The translations under genes were made by a program, and so were the position numbers. From contig QFQS01000001.1 of assembly GCA_003243455.1 (NCBI GenBank), forward strand, positions 496,001-560,000: a DNA stretch of 64,000 nucleotides, written 5' to 3'. Shown in pieces: positions 8,167 to 17,341 of this stretch. The number at the start of each line of letters is the position of its first letter. Position 1 is the first letter of the stretch. Source of the stretch: Cereibacter sphaeroides (lineage in GTDB: Bacteria; Pseudomonadota; Alphaproteobacteria; Rhodobacterales; Rhodobacteraceae). Below the pieces are notes generated by a model that saw only the letters and a program-made list of their open reading frames with translations, did no database searches and was not told the DNA's origin.

Positions 8167-9339
8167 CTACCTCAGCCTTTGTCTGTCGCCTACGACCTCT
8201 TCTGCGGTCTTGCGGGCGAAATGGTCCATTCCAAGCACTTCCTCAAGTGTCACAACGGCATTATTGCGGCGCATTTCGCCCGAAAGCCGGGCGAGCGTGT
8301 CTTCCACTACCATAGCCATTTCCCCAAATCCCAGAGATCCTGCGATAAAGTGATCAAGCGCGACTTCTTTCGCGGCGTTGAAAACCGCACCCGCCAGCCC
8401 GCCTAGCTCCATCACCTCGCGCGCAAGGCGCAGGGCAGGAAAGCGCGCCTCGTCCGGCGCCTGAAAATCGAGCCGGGCAAGTTTTGCCAGATCCAGCCTG
8501 GCAACTGGCAGCGTCTCACGCCGGGGCCAGTTCAGCGCATAGCCGATAGCATGGCGCATGTCGGCGGGACCAAGGTGGGCGATCATGCCGCCGTCGCGAA
8601 AACCGACTATTGCGTGGATGATCGACTGGGGGTGAACGATCACTTCTATCTGATCAGGCCGGAACCCAAAGAATTCCCGAGTTTCAATGACTTCCATCGC
8701 CTTGTTGAACATCGAGGCGCTGTCGATGGAGATGCGCTGTCCCATCGCCCAGTTTGGGTGTGCAACCGATTCGGACAGGGTGGCCGTGGCGATGCGATCG
8801 GCGGGCCAGTCGCGGAAAGGTCCGCCAGAGGCGGTGATGATCACACGCTCGACAGTGTCAGAGCTTTCGCCGCCAAGCGCCTGAAATACAGCCGAATGTT
8901 CGCTGTCCACCGGTAGGATCGTTGCCCCATGTTCGGTGGCGGTCGTCATCAGGGCGCTGCCTGCTGTCACAAGGCTTTCCTTGTTGGCCAGCGCCAACGT
9001 GCCGCCGTGACGCAGGGCACGAAAGCCTGGAACCAGCCCTGCCGCGCCGACGATGGCCGACATTGCCCAATCGGTCGACCTGTCGGCGGCCTCGGCAATC
9101 GCCTCGGCCCCCGCCGCCGCCTCCACCCCCGAACCGGCGAGTGCGACCTTCAGTGCACCGTAACAGGCAGGGTCGGCAGTCACGGCGACCTTCGCCCTGA
9201 ACTTGCGCGCCTGTTCGGCAAGCCGGTCAATTTGCTGACCCCCGGTCAGGGCCACAATCTCGACCTCGCCCGGCGTCAGCAGGTCGAGAGTGTTGCAGCC
9301 GATGGATCCCGTCGCGCCAAAAACGCTGATCCGCCTCAA
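8167..9339 (-). CDS. dxr: 1-deoxy-D-xylulose-5-phosphate reductoisomerase
   Basis: 390 residues. Dxr (IspC) converts DXP to MEP with NADPH, the committed step of the non-mevalonate isoprenoid route. The N-terminus has the dinucleotide motif G-A-T-G-S-I-G at 8-14. The substrate-site blocks are L-A-N-K-E-S-L-V, L-P-V-D-S-E-H-S-A, and I-D-S-A-S-M-F-N-K-A-M-E-V-I-E. The start overlaps the cdsA stop by 4 bp. Upstream uppS uses isoprenoid product and ispDF elsewhere in this window encodes later steps, so the window holds three pathway enzymes in two operons. Confidence 0.97.
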   Translation of the reverse strand: MRRISVFGATGSIGCNTLDLLTPGEVEIVALTGGQQIDRLAEQARKFRAKVAVTADPACYGALKVALAGSGVEAAAGAEAIAEAADRSTDWAMSAIVGAAGLVPGFRALRHGGTLALANKESLVTAGSALMTTATEHGATILPVDSEHSAVFQALGGESSDTVERVIITASGGPFRDWPADRIATATLSESVAHPNWAMGQRISIDSASMFNKAMEVIETREFFGFRPDQIEVIVHPQSIIHAIVGFRDGGMIAHLGPADMRHAIGYALNWPRRETLPVARLDLAKLARLDFQAPDEARFPALRLAREVMELGGLAGAVFNAAKEVALDHFIAGSLGFGEMAMVVEDTLARLSGEMRRNNAVVTLEEVLGMDHFARKTAEEVVGDRQRLR

Positions 9340-10121
9340 AGCCGCACCTCGGGGACAACAACGATCTGGGCGACGAACAGCATCAGCAGCGCCGCCCCCA
9401 GCAGCCCGTCGAATCGGTCCAGCAAGCCGCCGTGGCCGGGAATCAGGTGTGAGCTGTCCTTGACGCCCATGCGCCGCTTGATCGCGCTTTCGACGATATC
9501 GCCCAGCTGTGAGGCGAAGGATATGGCGGCGGATATCCAGGGCAGGTCGGGGCCTGCGGTCGTGAACCTAAGAAATATCAATCCGATCAGCGCCGCCGCA
9601 ACCCATCCGGCCAGAACGCCAGCCCATGTCTTTTTAGGACTGATGCGCGGCCAGAACTTTGGTCCCCCGATTAGCCGACCGGCGAAATAGCCTGCCACAT
9701 CTGTCGCGACCACTACGAGGACCAGCCAGATCAGCCAGACCGTGCCATTCTCCGCCCGAAAACCGACCAGTCCCCAGGCGGTCAGCAGGATAGCCAGCCC
9801 GTAGATCGCGAATATCGGCTGCTCCCTACGCAGCAGGATGGCTCCGACAATGGCGACCAGCGCCAGTAACGCGACATCCCAAAGTCCGGGAAACGCCACC
9901 GCTGCCAGAACGGCAGCCCCGGCCACTATACCCAGACCAACAGCAGGGCCATCAGCGCGGATCATCGCAGCCAGTTCCCAGATCATCAGACCGGCAGCAA
10001 GCGCGGCAAGCGCGGCAAACCACCACCCCCCGGCGGCGATTGCCGCCGCGCCTAACGCGACCATACCGATGGCCGACCCTAACCTGGGCCCAAGGTCAGC
10101 CCAGCGGGCCGGGCCGGTCAT
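9336..10121 (-). CDS. cdsA: phosphatidate cytidylyltransferase CdsA
   Basis: 261 residues. It forms CDP-diacylglycerol from phosphatidate and CTP, the branch point for membrane phospholipids. It is multi-spanning, with several hydrophobic helices in the first 150 residues. The CDS signature region is clear near the C-terminus: S-P-K-K-T-W-A-G, then S-Q-L-G-D-I-V-E-S-A-I-K-R-R, V-K-D-S-S, and P-G-H-G-G-L-L-D-R-F-D. I chose the ATG at 10119-10121 because it overlaps the uppS stop by 4 bp; the longer frame upstream reads an Arg/Cys-rich sequence inside uppS. Confidence 0.95.
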   Translation of the reverse strand: MTGPARWADLGPRLGSAIGMVALGAAAIAAGGWWFAALAALAAGLMIWELAAMIRADGPAVGLGIVAGAAVLAAVAFPGLWDVALLALVAIVGAILLRREQPIFAIYGLAILLTAWGLVGFRAENGTVWLIWLVLVVVATDVAGYFAGRLIGGPKFWPRISPKKTWAGVLAGWVAAALIGLIFLRFTTAGPDLPWISAAISFASQLGDIVESAIKRRMGVKDSSHLIPGHGGLLDRFDGLLGAALLMLFVAQIVVVPEVRL

Positions 10122-10888
10122 GCAGGGGCAGCGCCGAAACGCCGCTCTCGCCCCGCATAGCGCTCCACGATCGAGGCCAGCTCTGCCCCGGTGAAATCGG
10201 GCCACAGCGTCGGGGTGAATTCATACTCCGCATAGGCCGACTGCCACAGCAGATAGTTAGAAACCCGGGTCTCGCCGCTGGTGCGGATGACAAGGTCAGG
10301 ATCGGGCAGGTCATGCGTATCAAGCGCGCTTTCCAACGCCTGTTCGTCGATGGCGTCGGGCGCAATCTCACCCGCGGCGGCCCTTGCCGCCAGCTTCTGC
10401 GCCGCGCGCAGCAATTCGTTCCGGCCACCATAGTTGATGGCCACCGTCAGGTTCAGCCGACAAAGGTTCGCCGTGCGCTCTTCGATACCGGCCATCAGGC
10501 GTTGCAGCTTCTGGTCCAAACGGCTGCGATCGCCGATGAAACGAACACGCACGCCTTCCGCCGCCAGACGATCCGCCTCACGCTCGATATAGCGGGCGAA
10601 GATCGACATCAGGCCCAGCACTTCCTCGGTGGAGCGCTTCCAGTTCTCGGTCGAGAAAGCGTAGATCGTCAGCCAGCGAATCCCGAGCGCGGGCGAGGAT
10701 TCCACGATCTCTCGCACCCTCTCGGCCCCTTTGCGGTGGCCCACAAGCCGGGGCATTCCGCGGTTGGTCGCCCAGCGGCCGTTGCCGTCCATGATGATCG
10801 CGACGTGATCCACCCGTCGTTGCGGGCCGCTTCCGTCGAGCTGTTCGGCTAAGGCCAAGCTTTCGTCCCTTTCAACGACAGTCGCCAT
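10118..10888 (-). CDS. uppS: undecaprenyl diphosphate synthase (cis-prenyltransferase)
   Basis: 256 residues. UppS condenses IPP units onto FPP to make the C55 lipid carrier for peptidoglycan and polysaccharide export. Signature blocks are I-I-M-D-G-N-G-R-W-A with catalytic Asp34, the following G-H-R-K-G, T-I-Y-A-F-S-T-E-N-W, and the C-terminal D-L-V-I-R-T-S-G-E-T-R-V-S-N with W-P-D-F. The start lies 3 bp after the frr stop. The first 20 residues are acidic and variable, so a slightly later start is possible. Confidence 0.97.
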   Translation of the reverse strand: MATVVERDESLALAEQLDGSGPQRRVDHVAIIMDGNGRWATNRGMPRLVGHRKGAERVREIVESSPALGIRWLTIYAFSTENWKRSTEEVLGLMSIFARYIEREADRLAAEGVRVRFIGDRSRLDQKLQRLMAGIEERTANLCRLNLTVAINYGGRNELLRAAQKLAARAAAGEIAPDAIDEQALESALDTHDLPDPDLVIRTSGETRVSNYLLWQSAYAEYEFTPTLWPDFTGAELASIVERYAGRERRFGAAPA

Positions 10889-10891
10889 GGG

Positions 10892-11458
10892 TCAGACCTG
10901 CATGATCTCTGCCTGTTTCGTTTCCAGCGCGCGGTCGATGCCCGCGATGGCCTTGTCCGTCAAATCCTGCACCTCGTCGGACCACATCTTCTGATCGTCT
11001 TCCGACATGCCAGCCGATTTCGCCTTCTTGATCTGATCCATTCCGTCACGGCGAACATTGCGGATAGCCACTTTGGCCTGTTCCGCATATTGCGCCGCGA
11101 CACGGGTCAGTTCACGACGTCGCTCCTCGTTCAATTCAGGGATCGGCAAGCGGATCAGGGGGCCGTCAACGATGGGGTTGATGCCGATGCCGCTGTCGCG
11201 GATCGCGCGTTCCACCTTGGAAATCATACCTTTATCCCAGACGTTGATGACGACCATGCGCGGCTCTGGCACGTTCACGGTGCCAAGCTGGTTCAGCGGC
11301 GTCATCTGCCCATAGGCATCAACCTGGATCGGCTCAACGATGGCGGCCGAGGCGCGCCCGGTGCGCAGGCTGGCGAATTCGGTCTTCAGTGACGACATGG
11401 CGCCATCCATGCGCCGCTGCAGCGCATCAAGGTCGATCTCGATTTCGTCCTGGCTCAT
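10892..11458 (-). CDS. frr: ribosome recycling factor
   Basis: 188 residues, close to the usual 185. RRF splits the post-termination ribosome with EF-G. Typical blocks seen are the L-R-T-G-R-A-S segment near residue 30, V-D-A-Y-G-Q-M-T-P-L-N-Q-L and W-D-K-G-M-I-S-K-V-E-R-A-I, followed by the helical L-T-R-V-A-A-Q-Y-A-E-Q-A-K-V-A-I-R-N-V-R-R. An AAAGGG Shine-Dalgarno lies upstream of the ATG. The pyrH-frr-uppS order is conserved in bacteria; an 81-bp gap separates it from pyrH. Confidence 0.98.
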   Translation of the reverse strand: MSQDEIEIDLDALQRRMDGAMSSLKTEFASLRTGRASAAIVEPIQVDAYGQMTPLNQLGTVNVPEPRMVVINVWDKGMISKVERAIRDSGIGINPIVDGPLIRLPIPELNEERRRELTRVAAQYAEQAKVAIRNVRRDGMDQIKKAKSAGMSEDDQKMWSDEVQDLTDKAIAGIDRALETKQAEIMQV

Positions 11459-11539
11459 GGGTTTTTCCCTTTTATTGCAGGCCGGGGGCCTTCGTCGGCA
11501 ACTCTATAGCAGCAGGCATTAAGCATGGGTATAGGCCCG

Positions 11540-12274
11540 TCAGCCCTGAACCCGGGTGAATGTGCCATGTCCGGCCAGGATTCCACGGAAACCACCGGGT
11601 TCATCCAGTGAGAATACGATGATGGGCAGATTGTTGTCCCGCGCCAGCGCAATCGCCGAAGCATCCATGACGCCCAGATGCTTTTGCAGCACCTCATCGT
11701 AGCTCACGGTGTCGTAACGCTTGGCATCGGGGAATTTCTTGGGGTCTTTGTCGTAGACGCCATCAACCTTCGTTCCCTTGAAGATTGCCTCGCAACCCAT
11801 TTCGTTCGCACGCAAAGTCGCCGCGGTATCCGTCGTGAAATACGGGTTTCCGGTGCCTGCGGCAAAGATGCAGACGCGCTTTTTCTCCAGGTGGCGCACG
11901 GCGCGGCGGCGGATGTATGGTTCGCAGACCGTATCCATTGGAATGGCCGAAATGACACGGCTGTGCAGGCCTAAGGCTTCCAGCGCCGCCTGCATCGCAA
12001 GCGCGTTCATCACCGTAGCCAGCATGCCCATGTAGTCGGCCGTCGCCCGCTCCATCCCCTGGGCGCTGCCTTGCAACCCGCGGAAGATGTTGCCGCCACC
12101 GATGACCATGCAGATCTCGACGCCAAGATCGTGGACCGACTGCACCTCTTCAGCAATCCGGCGCACGGTCGGGGGATGCAGGCCATAGCCCTGATCGCCC
12201 ATCAGGGCCTCGCCGGAAATCTTCAGAAGAACGCGCTTGTAGCGCACCGGTCCGCCATCGCCCGAGCCATCCAT
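11540..12274 (-). CDS. pyrH: uridylate kinase
   Basis: 244 residues. PyrH phosphorylates UMP to UDP. Visible marks are the N-terminal L-K-I-S-G-E-A-L-M-G, the I-G-G-G-N-I-F-R-G loop, the M-G-M-L-A-T-V-M-N segment and the D-G-V-Y-D-K-D-P-K region with K-R-Y-D-T-V-S-Y. It is the first gene of the minus-strand cluster here, divergent from miaA with about 155 bp between starts. The common alphaproteobacterial rpsB-tsf genes are not adjacent upstream. Confidence 0.97.
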   Translation of the reverse strand: MDGSGDGGPVRYKRVLLKISGEALMGDQGYGLHPPTVRRIAEEVQSVHDLGVEICMVIGGGNIFRGLQGSAQGMERATADYMGMLATVMNALAMQAALEALGLHSRVISAIPMDTVCEPYIRRRAVRHLEKKRVCIFAAGTGNPYFTTDTAATLRANEMGCEAIFKGTKVDGVYDKDPKKFPDAKRYDTVSYDEVLQKHLGVMDASAIALARDNNLPIIVFSLDEPGGFRGILAGHGTFTRVQG

Positions 12275-12430
12275 TACCGGTCCCCCGAAATCCGTTGTCT
12301 TTTATTCTTTGACTGCGCCGCAAAATGTCGGAAAACACCGGCGGGTTCAACGGGGAAGGTTGCATCCTCCGTGGCAGCGGCGACAGCCTGCCGCAAGCCC
12401 CTGAAGCTTAGCGAGATATTTGCGCAAACC

Positions 12431-13327
12431 ATGCCGTCCCGCCAGATTTCCGGCCTTGATGTCACGGCCCTCGACCCCGGTCGTCCAGTGCTGATCGCAG
12501 GCCCGACGGCCAGCGGAAAGTCCGGGTTGGCCGCGTGGATCGTGCAACAGGGTGGTGGTGTGATCATCAACGCCGACGCACTGCAGGTCTATTCCGGCTG
12601 GCGTATCCTGACCGCGCGCCCCAGCCCCGCCGAAGAGGCCGCCCTGCCCCACGCCCTTTATGGGCACGTCGGACGCGACCAACCCTATTCGGTCGGCCAT
12701 TGGCTGCGAGAGGTCGAGTCGGTGCTGTCCGCCGGCCAACGCCCGGTGATCGTCGGCGGGACCGGCCTTTATTTCACGGCTTTGACGGAAGGTCTGGTCG
12801 AGATGCCGGCAACTCCGCCCGAAATCAGGACAGAGGCGGATGCCTTCCTGCGTGATTCCGGGCTGGACGCAATGATTTCAGGGCTGGATCAGGCTACGGC
12901 GGCGCGGATCGACCTGCGCAACCCGGCCCGCGTCCAGCGCGCCTGGGAGGTTTTGCGGGCGACCGGACGGGGGCTTGCCGACTGGCAGGCAGAAACGGGG
13001 CGGCCGCTTTTGCCGCTGGCGGAAGTCACACCTCTGGTGCTGATGCCCGACCGTGACTGGCTGGCAGACCGGATCGACGCGCGATTCGATGCGATGATCG
13101 CGGGTGGTGCGCTGGAAGAGGTGCACGCCGCCCTGCCCGGCTGGAACCCCGCATTACCTTTTTCACGCGCAATCGGCGCGCCGGAACTGGTCGCTTATCT
13201 GATGGGCGAAATTCCGCTGGATCAGGCCATCGCTTCGGCCAAGCTTTCGACCCGGCAATATGCCAAGCGCCAGCGCACCTGGTTTCGTAACCGTATGAAG
13301 CAGTGGCGCCATCTAACCATCCCTTAA
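12431..13327 (+). CDS. miaA: tRNA dimethylallyltransferase MiaA
   Basis: 298 residues. MiaA transfers a dimethylallyl group from DMAPP to A37 of tRNAs reading UNN codons. It has the P-loop G-P-T-A-S-G-K-S at 24-31, followed by I-N-A-D-A-L-Q-V-Y, then P-V-I-V-G-G-T-G-L-Y and the C-terminal L-S-T-R-Q-Y-A-K-R-Q-R-T-W-F-R. The chosen ATG gives MPSRQISGLD; no good Shine-Dalgarno is seen, and the sequence just before it contains the palindrome TTTGCGCAAA (12419-12428). An in-frame upstream extension to 12071 runs into pyrH and is not used. Confidence 0.95.
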   Translation: MPSRQISGLDVTALDPGRPVLIAGPTASGKSGLAAWIVQQGGGVIINADALQVYSGWRILTARPSPAEEAALPHALYGHVGRDQPYSVGHWLREVESVLSAGQRPVIVGGTGLYFTALTEGLVEMPATPPEIRTEADAFLRDSGLDAMISGLDQATAARIDLRNPARVQRAWEVLRATGRGLADWQAETGRPLLPLAEVTPLVLMPDRDWLADRIDARFDAMIAGGALEEVHAALPGWNPALPFSRAIGAPELVAYLMGEIPLDQAIASAKLSTRQYAKRQRTWFRNRMKQWRHLTIP

Positions 13328-13332
13328 CCCGG

Positions 13333-13348
13333 TTAACCTTCCCTTAAC
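13333..13348. promoter_or_regulatory. full CtrA-type box TTAA-N7-TTAAC
   Basis: TTAA at 13333-13336 and TTAAC at 13344-13348 are separated by exactly 7 bases, the established full CtrA consensus of alphaproteobacteria. A further TTAAC lies just upstream (13324-13328), at the miaA stop, partly palindromic with it. The box is about 90 bp upstream of the AraC-type regulator. Binding is inferred, not shown. Confidence 0.55.
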
Positions 13349-13439
13349 GTTGTGCAGCGATGCCACATCCATGCCGCGAAGTTCTGTTTCCGCTTGGGCG
13401 GGCGCGCAGGCTCGGCATAGGATGGGTCAACGAGGGCCG

Positions 13440-14252
13440 ATGAGCAGGATGCAGATGAAGGACTTAAGCGCACTGTCCCAGTTGCGCCTTGTGGCGATTC
13501 CCCGGCTGGCCGCTGGTGGGCGCTGGCGCGTGGAGGCGATGCGCTCGCTGTCCGAACCCATGCTCTTGTGGTTCACCAAGGGCCAGGGGCGGATCACGGT
13601 CGCCGGCATTACCCGCGGCTATACCCCCCACAACGCCGTCTTCATTCCGCCCGGTGTCATGCACGGCTTCGAAGTAGGGCCGCAGGTCTTTGGAACTGCT
13701 GTATTTTTTGGCCGCGACACCGATGTTACCCTGCCCGCCACGCCCCTACACCTGCGCATCCGCGAAAATCAGGCGCAGGTCGAGATCAACCTGATCCTCG
13801 ATTCCATCGGGCGCGAGATGGACAGCCAGGTTCCCGCCCATGACCGCGCGACTCGGCACTACCTGGGTCTGTTGGGCGTCTGGCTGGAACGTCAGGCGGC
13901 ACGTGCGGGCGCCGAGGGAGGTCCCAGCGATGCCGCGCGCCGACTGGTCATGCGCTATACGATGCTGCTGGAGCGTGAATTCCGTTCGGGCCATGGCGTT
14001 GCTGCATATGCGGCCGCCCTGGGCGTGACACCCACCCATCTGACCCGCTGCTGCAAGCAGTGCAGCGGTCGCCCGGCCTCTGCTTTCCTGCATGACCGCG
14101 TGCTGTTCGAAGCACGTCGGATGCTGTCGGAAACCGACCTGCCCGTGGGACGTATCGCCCGTGATCTGGGCTTCAATTCGCCCGCCTATTTTACTCGGGC
14201 TTTCCAAAGCCAAACGGGCCGCACGCCTTCGGCTTTTCGCCGTGCCCCCTGA
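13440..14252 (+). CDS. AraC-family transcriptional regulator with cupin-like N-domain
   Basis: 270 residues from the ATG at 13440, chosen because a GAGGG lies just upstream and the reading before it is unlike the family. The N-terminal half (about 20-110) resembles the AraC-binding/cupin fold (F-I-P-P-G-V-M-H-G-F-E). The C-terminal 100 residues carry the double HTH: L-G-V-T-P-T-H-L-T-R-C-C-K, then R-I-A-R-D-L-G-F-N-S-P-A-Y-F-T-R-A-F-Q-S-Q-T-G-R-T-P-S at the end. The effector is unknown. The next genes, 230 bp downstream on the same strand, encode a peptide-type importer, a possible but unproven target. A CtrA-type box precedes it. Confidence 0.88.
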   Translation: MSRMQMKDLSALSQLRLVAIPRLAAGGRWRVEAMRSLSEPMLLWFTKGQGRITVAGITRGYTPHNAVFIPPGVMHGFEVGPQVFGTAVFFGRDTDVTLPATPLHLRIRENQAQVEINLILDSIGREMDSQVPAHDRATRHYLGLLGVWLERQAARAGAEGGPSDAARRLVMRYTMLLEREFRSGHGVAAYAAALGVTPTHLTRCCKQCSGRPASAFLHDRVLFEARRMLSETDLPVGRIARDLGFNSPAYFTRAFQSQTGRTPSAFRRAP

Positions 14253-14361
14253 ACGGGCAGCGCGAGGGCTTGACGCGGCGAAAAACGCCGCCACGTGTCG
14301 CAAACGACCATACGCAAATCTGAACACCTGCAAAGTATCGCAGGCGCACTCCAGCCGCCCG

Positions 14362-14392
14362 TTGACGTGGTATCCCGTTCCATGCGGATAAT
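14362..14392 (+). promoter_or_regulatory. possible sigma70-type promoter for the ABC importer operon
   Basis: In the 230-bp gap before the binding-protein gene, TTGACG (14362-14367) and GATAAT (14387-14392) resemble -35 and -10 boxes. The 19-bp spacing is longer than ideal, so this is a weak prediction. No other strong signal was seen in the gap. Confidence 0.3.
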
Positions 14393-14482
14393 GGTGTTGT
14401 GACACGAAGGCTTTTGGCTACGCCCAACGAACCGCGAAAACGCGCGTCACCATAAAAGAAGTATCTGTCAGGGAGACTTGAG

Positions 14483-16132
14483 ATGACGAATTCCACCCCG
14501 ACCGCCGATCGGATTCATCCGGCGGCACGGATGTACGCAGAGGAGCACACGGCCGGCAAACTGTCCCGCCGCGAGTTTCTGACGCGCACCACGGCGCTTG
14601 GCGTGACCAGCGTTGTGGCCTATGGCCTGATCGGCGCCAGCGCCCCGGCCCAGGCCCAGGACACCCCCGTTGCCGGTGGCACACTGCGCATGGACATGGA
14701 GACCAAGGCGCTGAAGGATCCGCGCCTTGCCGACTGGTCGCAGATCGCCAATTTCACCCGCGGCTGGCTTGAATACCTGGTTGAGTATCAGTCCGATGGC
14801 ACCTTCCGCCCGATGCTGCTCGAAGCCTGGACAACCAACGACGACGCGACCGAATATACGCTGAACGTCCGCAAGGGCGTGAAGTGGTCGAACGGCGACG
14901 ATTTCACTGCTGACGACGTGATCTTCAACCTGGAACGCTGGGCAGACGGCAATGTCGAGGGCAACTCGATGGCCGGTCGCCTGTCCTCGATCCAGGATCC
15001 GGCAACCAAGAAGATGAAGCCCGACGCCGTCACCAAGGTCGACGACCACACAATCAAGCTGAGCCTGCCCGGCCCGGACATTACCGTTATTGCCGGCATG
15101 GCGGACTATCCGGCAGCCGTGGTGCACAAATCCTACGATGGCGGCGATCCGTCCGCGAACCCCGTCGGCACTGGCCCCTACAAGCCCGAGGTCAATGAGG
15201 TTGGCGTCAAGCAGTTCCTCGTCAAGGCCGATCAGCCCTGGTGGGGAACCGAAGTCTACGGTGGCCCATACCTTGACCGGATCGAATACTACGACCTCGG
15301 CACCGACCCGGCCGCCATTCTTGCAGCGGCGGGTTCGGACGAGATCGACGCGACCTATCAGACTGTCGGCGACTACGTGGATCTGTTCGACGGCATCGGC
15401 TGGCCCATTTCCGAGGTCATGACGGCGGCCACAATCGCCGTCCGCTTCAACCAGCTGGCGGAAGAGTACAAGGACAAGCGCGTTCGCAGGGGCATCCAGA
15501 TGTGCGTCGACAACGCCGTCGTTCTGGAGCTTGGCTATGCGGGCCGCGGGTCAAAGGCCGAAAACCACCACGTCGCGCCGATCCACCCGGAATACTACGA
15601 GCTCCCGCCGCTGACGGTCGATCCGGTCGCGGGCAAGGCGATGGTTGCGGAAGCCGGAATGGCCGACCACGAGTTCGAGCTGATCTCGATCGACGACGGC
15701 TGGCAGACCGGCACCTGTGACGCGGTTGCGGCGCAGATCCGCGATGCAGGCCTGAAGATCAAGCGCACGATCCTTCCGGGTTCAACCTTCTGGAACGACT
15801 GGACCAAGTATCCGTTCTCGTCCACGGAATGGAACATGCGTCCGCTCGGCGTGCAGATTCTGGCGCTCGCCTATCGTTCGGGCGAGGCCTGGAACGAGGC
15901 CGGCTTCTCGAACAAGGACTTTGACGACAACCTCGCCAAGGCCATGTCGATTGCCGACGCTGATAAGCGCCGTGAAGTGATGAAAACGCTCGAGACGATC
16001 ATGCAAGAGGAAGGCGTTCTCATTCAGCCCTACTGGCGGTCGTTGTATCGCCATCACAAAGAGAACGTGAAGGGCGCAGAGATGCACCCGACCTTCGAGC
16101 ATCACCAGTACAAGTGGTGGATGTCCGCCTGA
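14483..16132 (+). CDS. ABC transporter substrate-binding protein (peptide/nickel family 5), Tat-exported
   Basis: 549 residues of the SBP_bac_5 family, which binds peptides, nickel chelates or other solutes for DppBC-type permeases. The N-terminus carries a Tat motif S-R-R-E-F-L at residues 28-33, a hydrophobic stretch and cleavage-like A-Q-A-Q-D at about 55-58, so it should be exported folded to the periplasm. The mature part shows F-T-A-D-D-V-I-F-N-L-E-R-W and G-T-G-P-Y, both typical of the family, and P-Y-L-D-R-I-E-Y. The substrate cannot be told from sequence. It heads a four-gene operon. A strong hairpin directly after its stop probably lowers permease expression or stabilises this message. 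Confidence 0.92.
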   Translation: MTNSTPTADRIHPAARMYAEEHTAGKLSRREFLTRTTALGVTSVVAYGLIGASAPAQAQDTPVAGGTLRMDMETKALKDPRLADWSQIANFTRGWLEYLVEYQSDGTFRPMLLEAWTTNDDATEYTLNVRKGVKWSNGDDFTADDVIFNLERWADGNVEGNSMAGRLSSIQDPATKKMKPDAVTKVDDHTIKLSLPGPDITVIAGMADYPAAVVHKSYDGGDPSANPVGTGPYKPEVNEVGVKQFLVKADQPWWGTEVYGGPYLDRIEYYDLGTDPAAILAAAGSDEIDATYQTVGDYVDLFDGIGWPISEVMTAATIAVRFNQLAEEYKDKRVRRGIQMCVDNAVVLELGYAGRGSKAENHHVAPIHPEYYELPPLTVDPVAGKAMVAEAGMADHEFELISIDDGWQTGTCDAVAAQIRDAGLKIKRTILPGSTFWNDWTKYPFSSTEWNMRPLGVQILALAYRSGEAWNEAGFSNKDFDDNLAKAMSIADADKRREVMKTLETIMQEEGVLIQPYWRSLYRHHKENVKGAEMHPTFEHHQYKWWMSA

Positions 16133-16149
16133 GCGGGCTCGGCTAAATA

Positions 16150-16173
16150 GGCAGCGGGCGAAGTCCCGCTGCC
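16150..16173 (+). terminator. intercistronic hairpin after the binding-protein gene
   Basis: A 9-bp perfect stem (GGCAGCGGG at 16150-16158, CCCGCTGCC at 16165-16173) with a 6-nt loop, followed by AAATTCTTT. The run of T is weak, so partial termination or 3' protection of the binding-protein mRNA is more likely than full termination. This is a common arrangement in importer operons. Confidence 0.6.
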
Positions 16174-16245
16174 AAATTCTTTGCACCGCCGACCCAAGGT
16201 CGAGTCGCGGCCAATCCGCCGGATTCGAAGCCCAGGAGCGCCCAG

Positions 16246-17328
16246 ATGCTTATTTTCCTGATCCGTCGCTTCCTGACGATGGTCCTGACAGCGATCTGCC
16301 TGACATTCATCGTCTTCTACCTGACCAACCTGCCTGCGAACCTGGAAAAGCTCGCGAAGTCCGAAGCTTCGGCGCGCATGACCGATGCGGACGTGGAAAA
16401 GTGGATCGAACGCAACGGTTATGCTACGCCGGTTTTGCGTCGTTATGGTGAATGGCTGGGCGTCGTGCCGGGCTGGACCCGGACCGAGGACGGCGTGACG
16501 ACGGGGCGCTGTATCGCGCGGGGTTCGGACGCGGCGCTCACGCCGGCTCGCTGTGGCGTGCTGCAGGGCAACTGGGGTTTCTCGACGGTTTTCAAACAGC
16601 CCGTCTCGAAGATCATCGGCGAACGCCTGGCGGCGACGGGATGGCTGATGTTCTGGGTCATGATGGTCATGGTGCCAACCTCGCTGATTATCGGTATCCT
16701 GTCGGGAATGCGCGAGGGGTCACGGCTGGACCGGGGGCTGTCCATCTTCTCAATCGCATCGACCGCGACGCCTGAATATGTTTCCGGCGTCGTGCTGATT
16801 GCGCTTTTCGCCTCGGCCACGACCGGCCTTTCGCCCTGGCTTGCCGAGAATGGCTGGATATCCGGCAGAACGCTGTTTCCCGGCACTGCCACCAGCGCGA
16901 TGGAACAGATCACCTTCTGGAACTTTGCCCTGCCGGTCACAACGATTGCGCTATACGGCATCGGCTATATCGCCCGTATGACCCGCGCATCCATGACCGA
17001 GGTCATGACAGCGCAATACATCAGAACCGCCCGATTGAAGGGCGTCGCATTCCGGGACGTAGTTCTGAAACACGCGCTGCGGAATGCGCTGATTGCGCCT
17101 TTCACCGTCATCATGCTGCAATTCCCATGGCTCTTGAACGGCGTGGTCATTGTCGAGACCTTGTTCAACTACAAGGGCTTCGGCTGGACCCTGGTCGCGG
17201 CTGCCGGAAACAACGACATCGAACTTTTGCTCGCCTGTTCCGTCGTCGCAGTTTTTGTGGTGCTCGTGACGCAGCTGATATCGGACATCGGTTACGTCTT
17301 CCTCAACCCCCGCATCCGCGTGTCCTGA
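16246..17328 (+). CDS. ABC transporter permease, DppB-like
   Basis: 360 residues. The N-terminus (M-L-I-F-L-I-R-R-F-L) and first transmembrane helix are typical of DppB/OppB. A long periplasmic loop (about 30-110) contains Cys89 and Cys103, which could pair. The coupling EAA region reads Y-I-R-T-A-R-L-K-G-V-A-F-R-D-V-V-L-K-H-A, then L-R-N-A. About six helices are predicted by eye. It lies about 110 bp after the binding-protein gene and 13 bp before the second permease gene, whose product is its heterodimer partner. Confidence 0.92.
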   Translation: MLIFLIRRFLTMVLTAICLTFIVFYLTNLPANLEKLAKSEASARMTDADVEKWIERNGYATPVLRRYGEWLGVVPGWTRTEDGVTTGRCIARGSDAALTPARCGVLQGNWGFSTVFKQPVSKIIGERLAATGWLMFWVMMVMVPTSLIIGILSGMREGSRLDRGLSIFSIASTATPEYVSGVVLIALFASATTGLSPWLAENGWISGRTLFPGTATSAMEQITFWNFALPVTTIALYGIGYIARMTRASMTEVMTAQYIRTARLKGVAFRDVVLKHALRNALIAPFTVIMLQFPWLLNGVVIVETLFNYKGFGWTLVAAAGNNDIELLLACSVVAVFVVLVTQLISDIGYVFLNPRIRVS

Positions 17329-17341
17329 GGAGGAAACCGAT

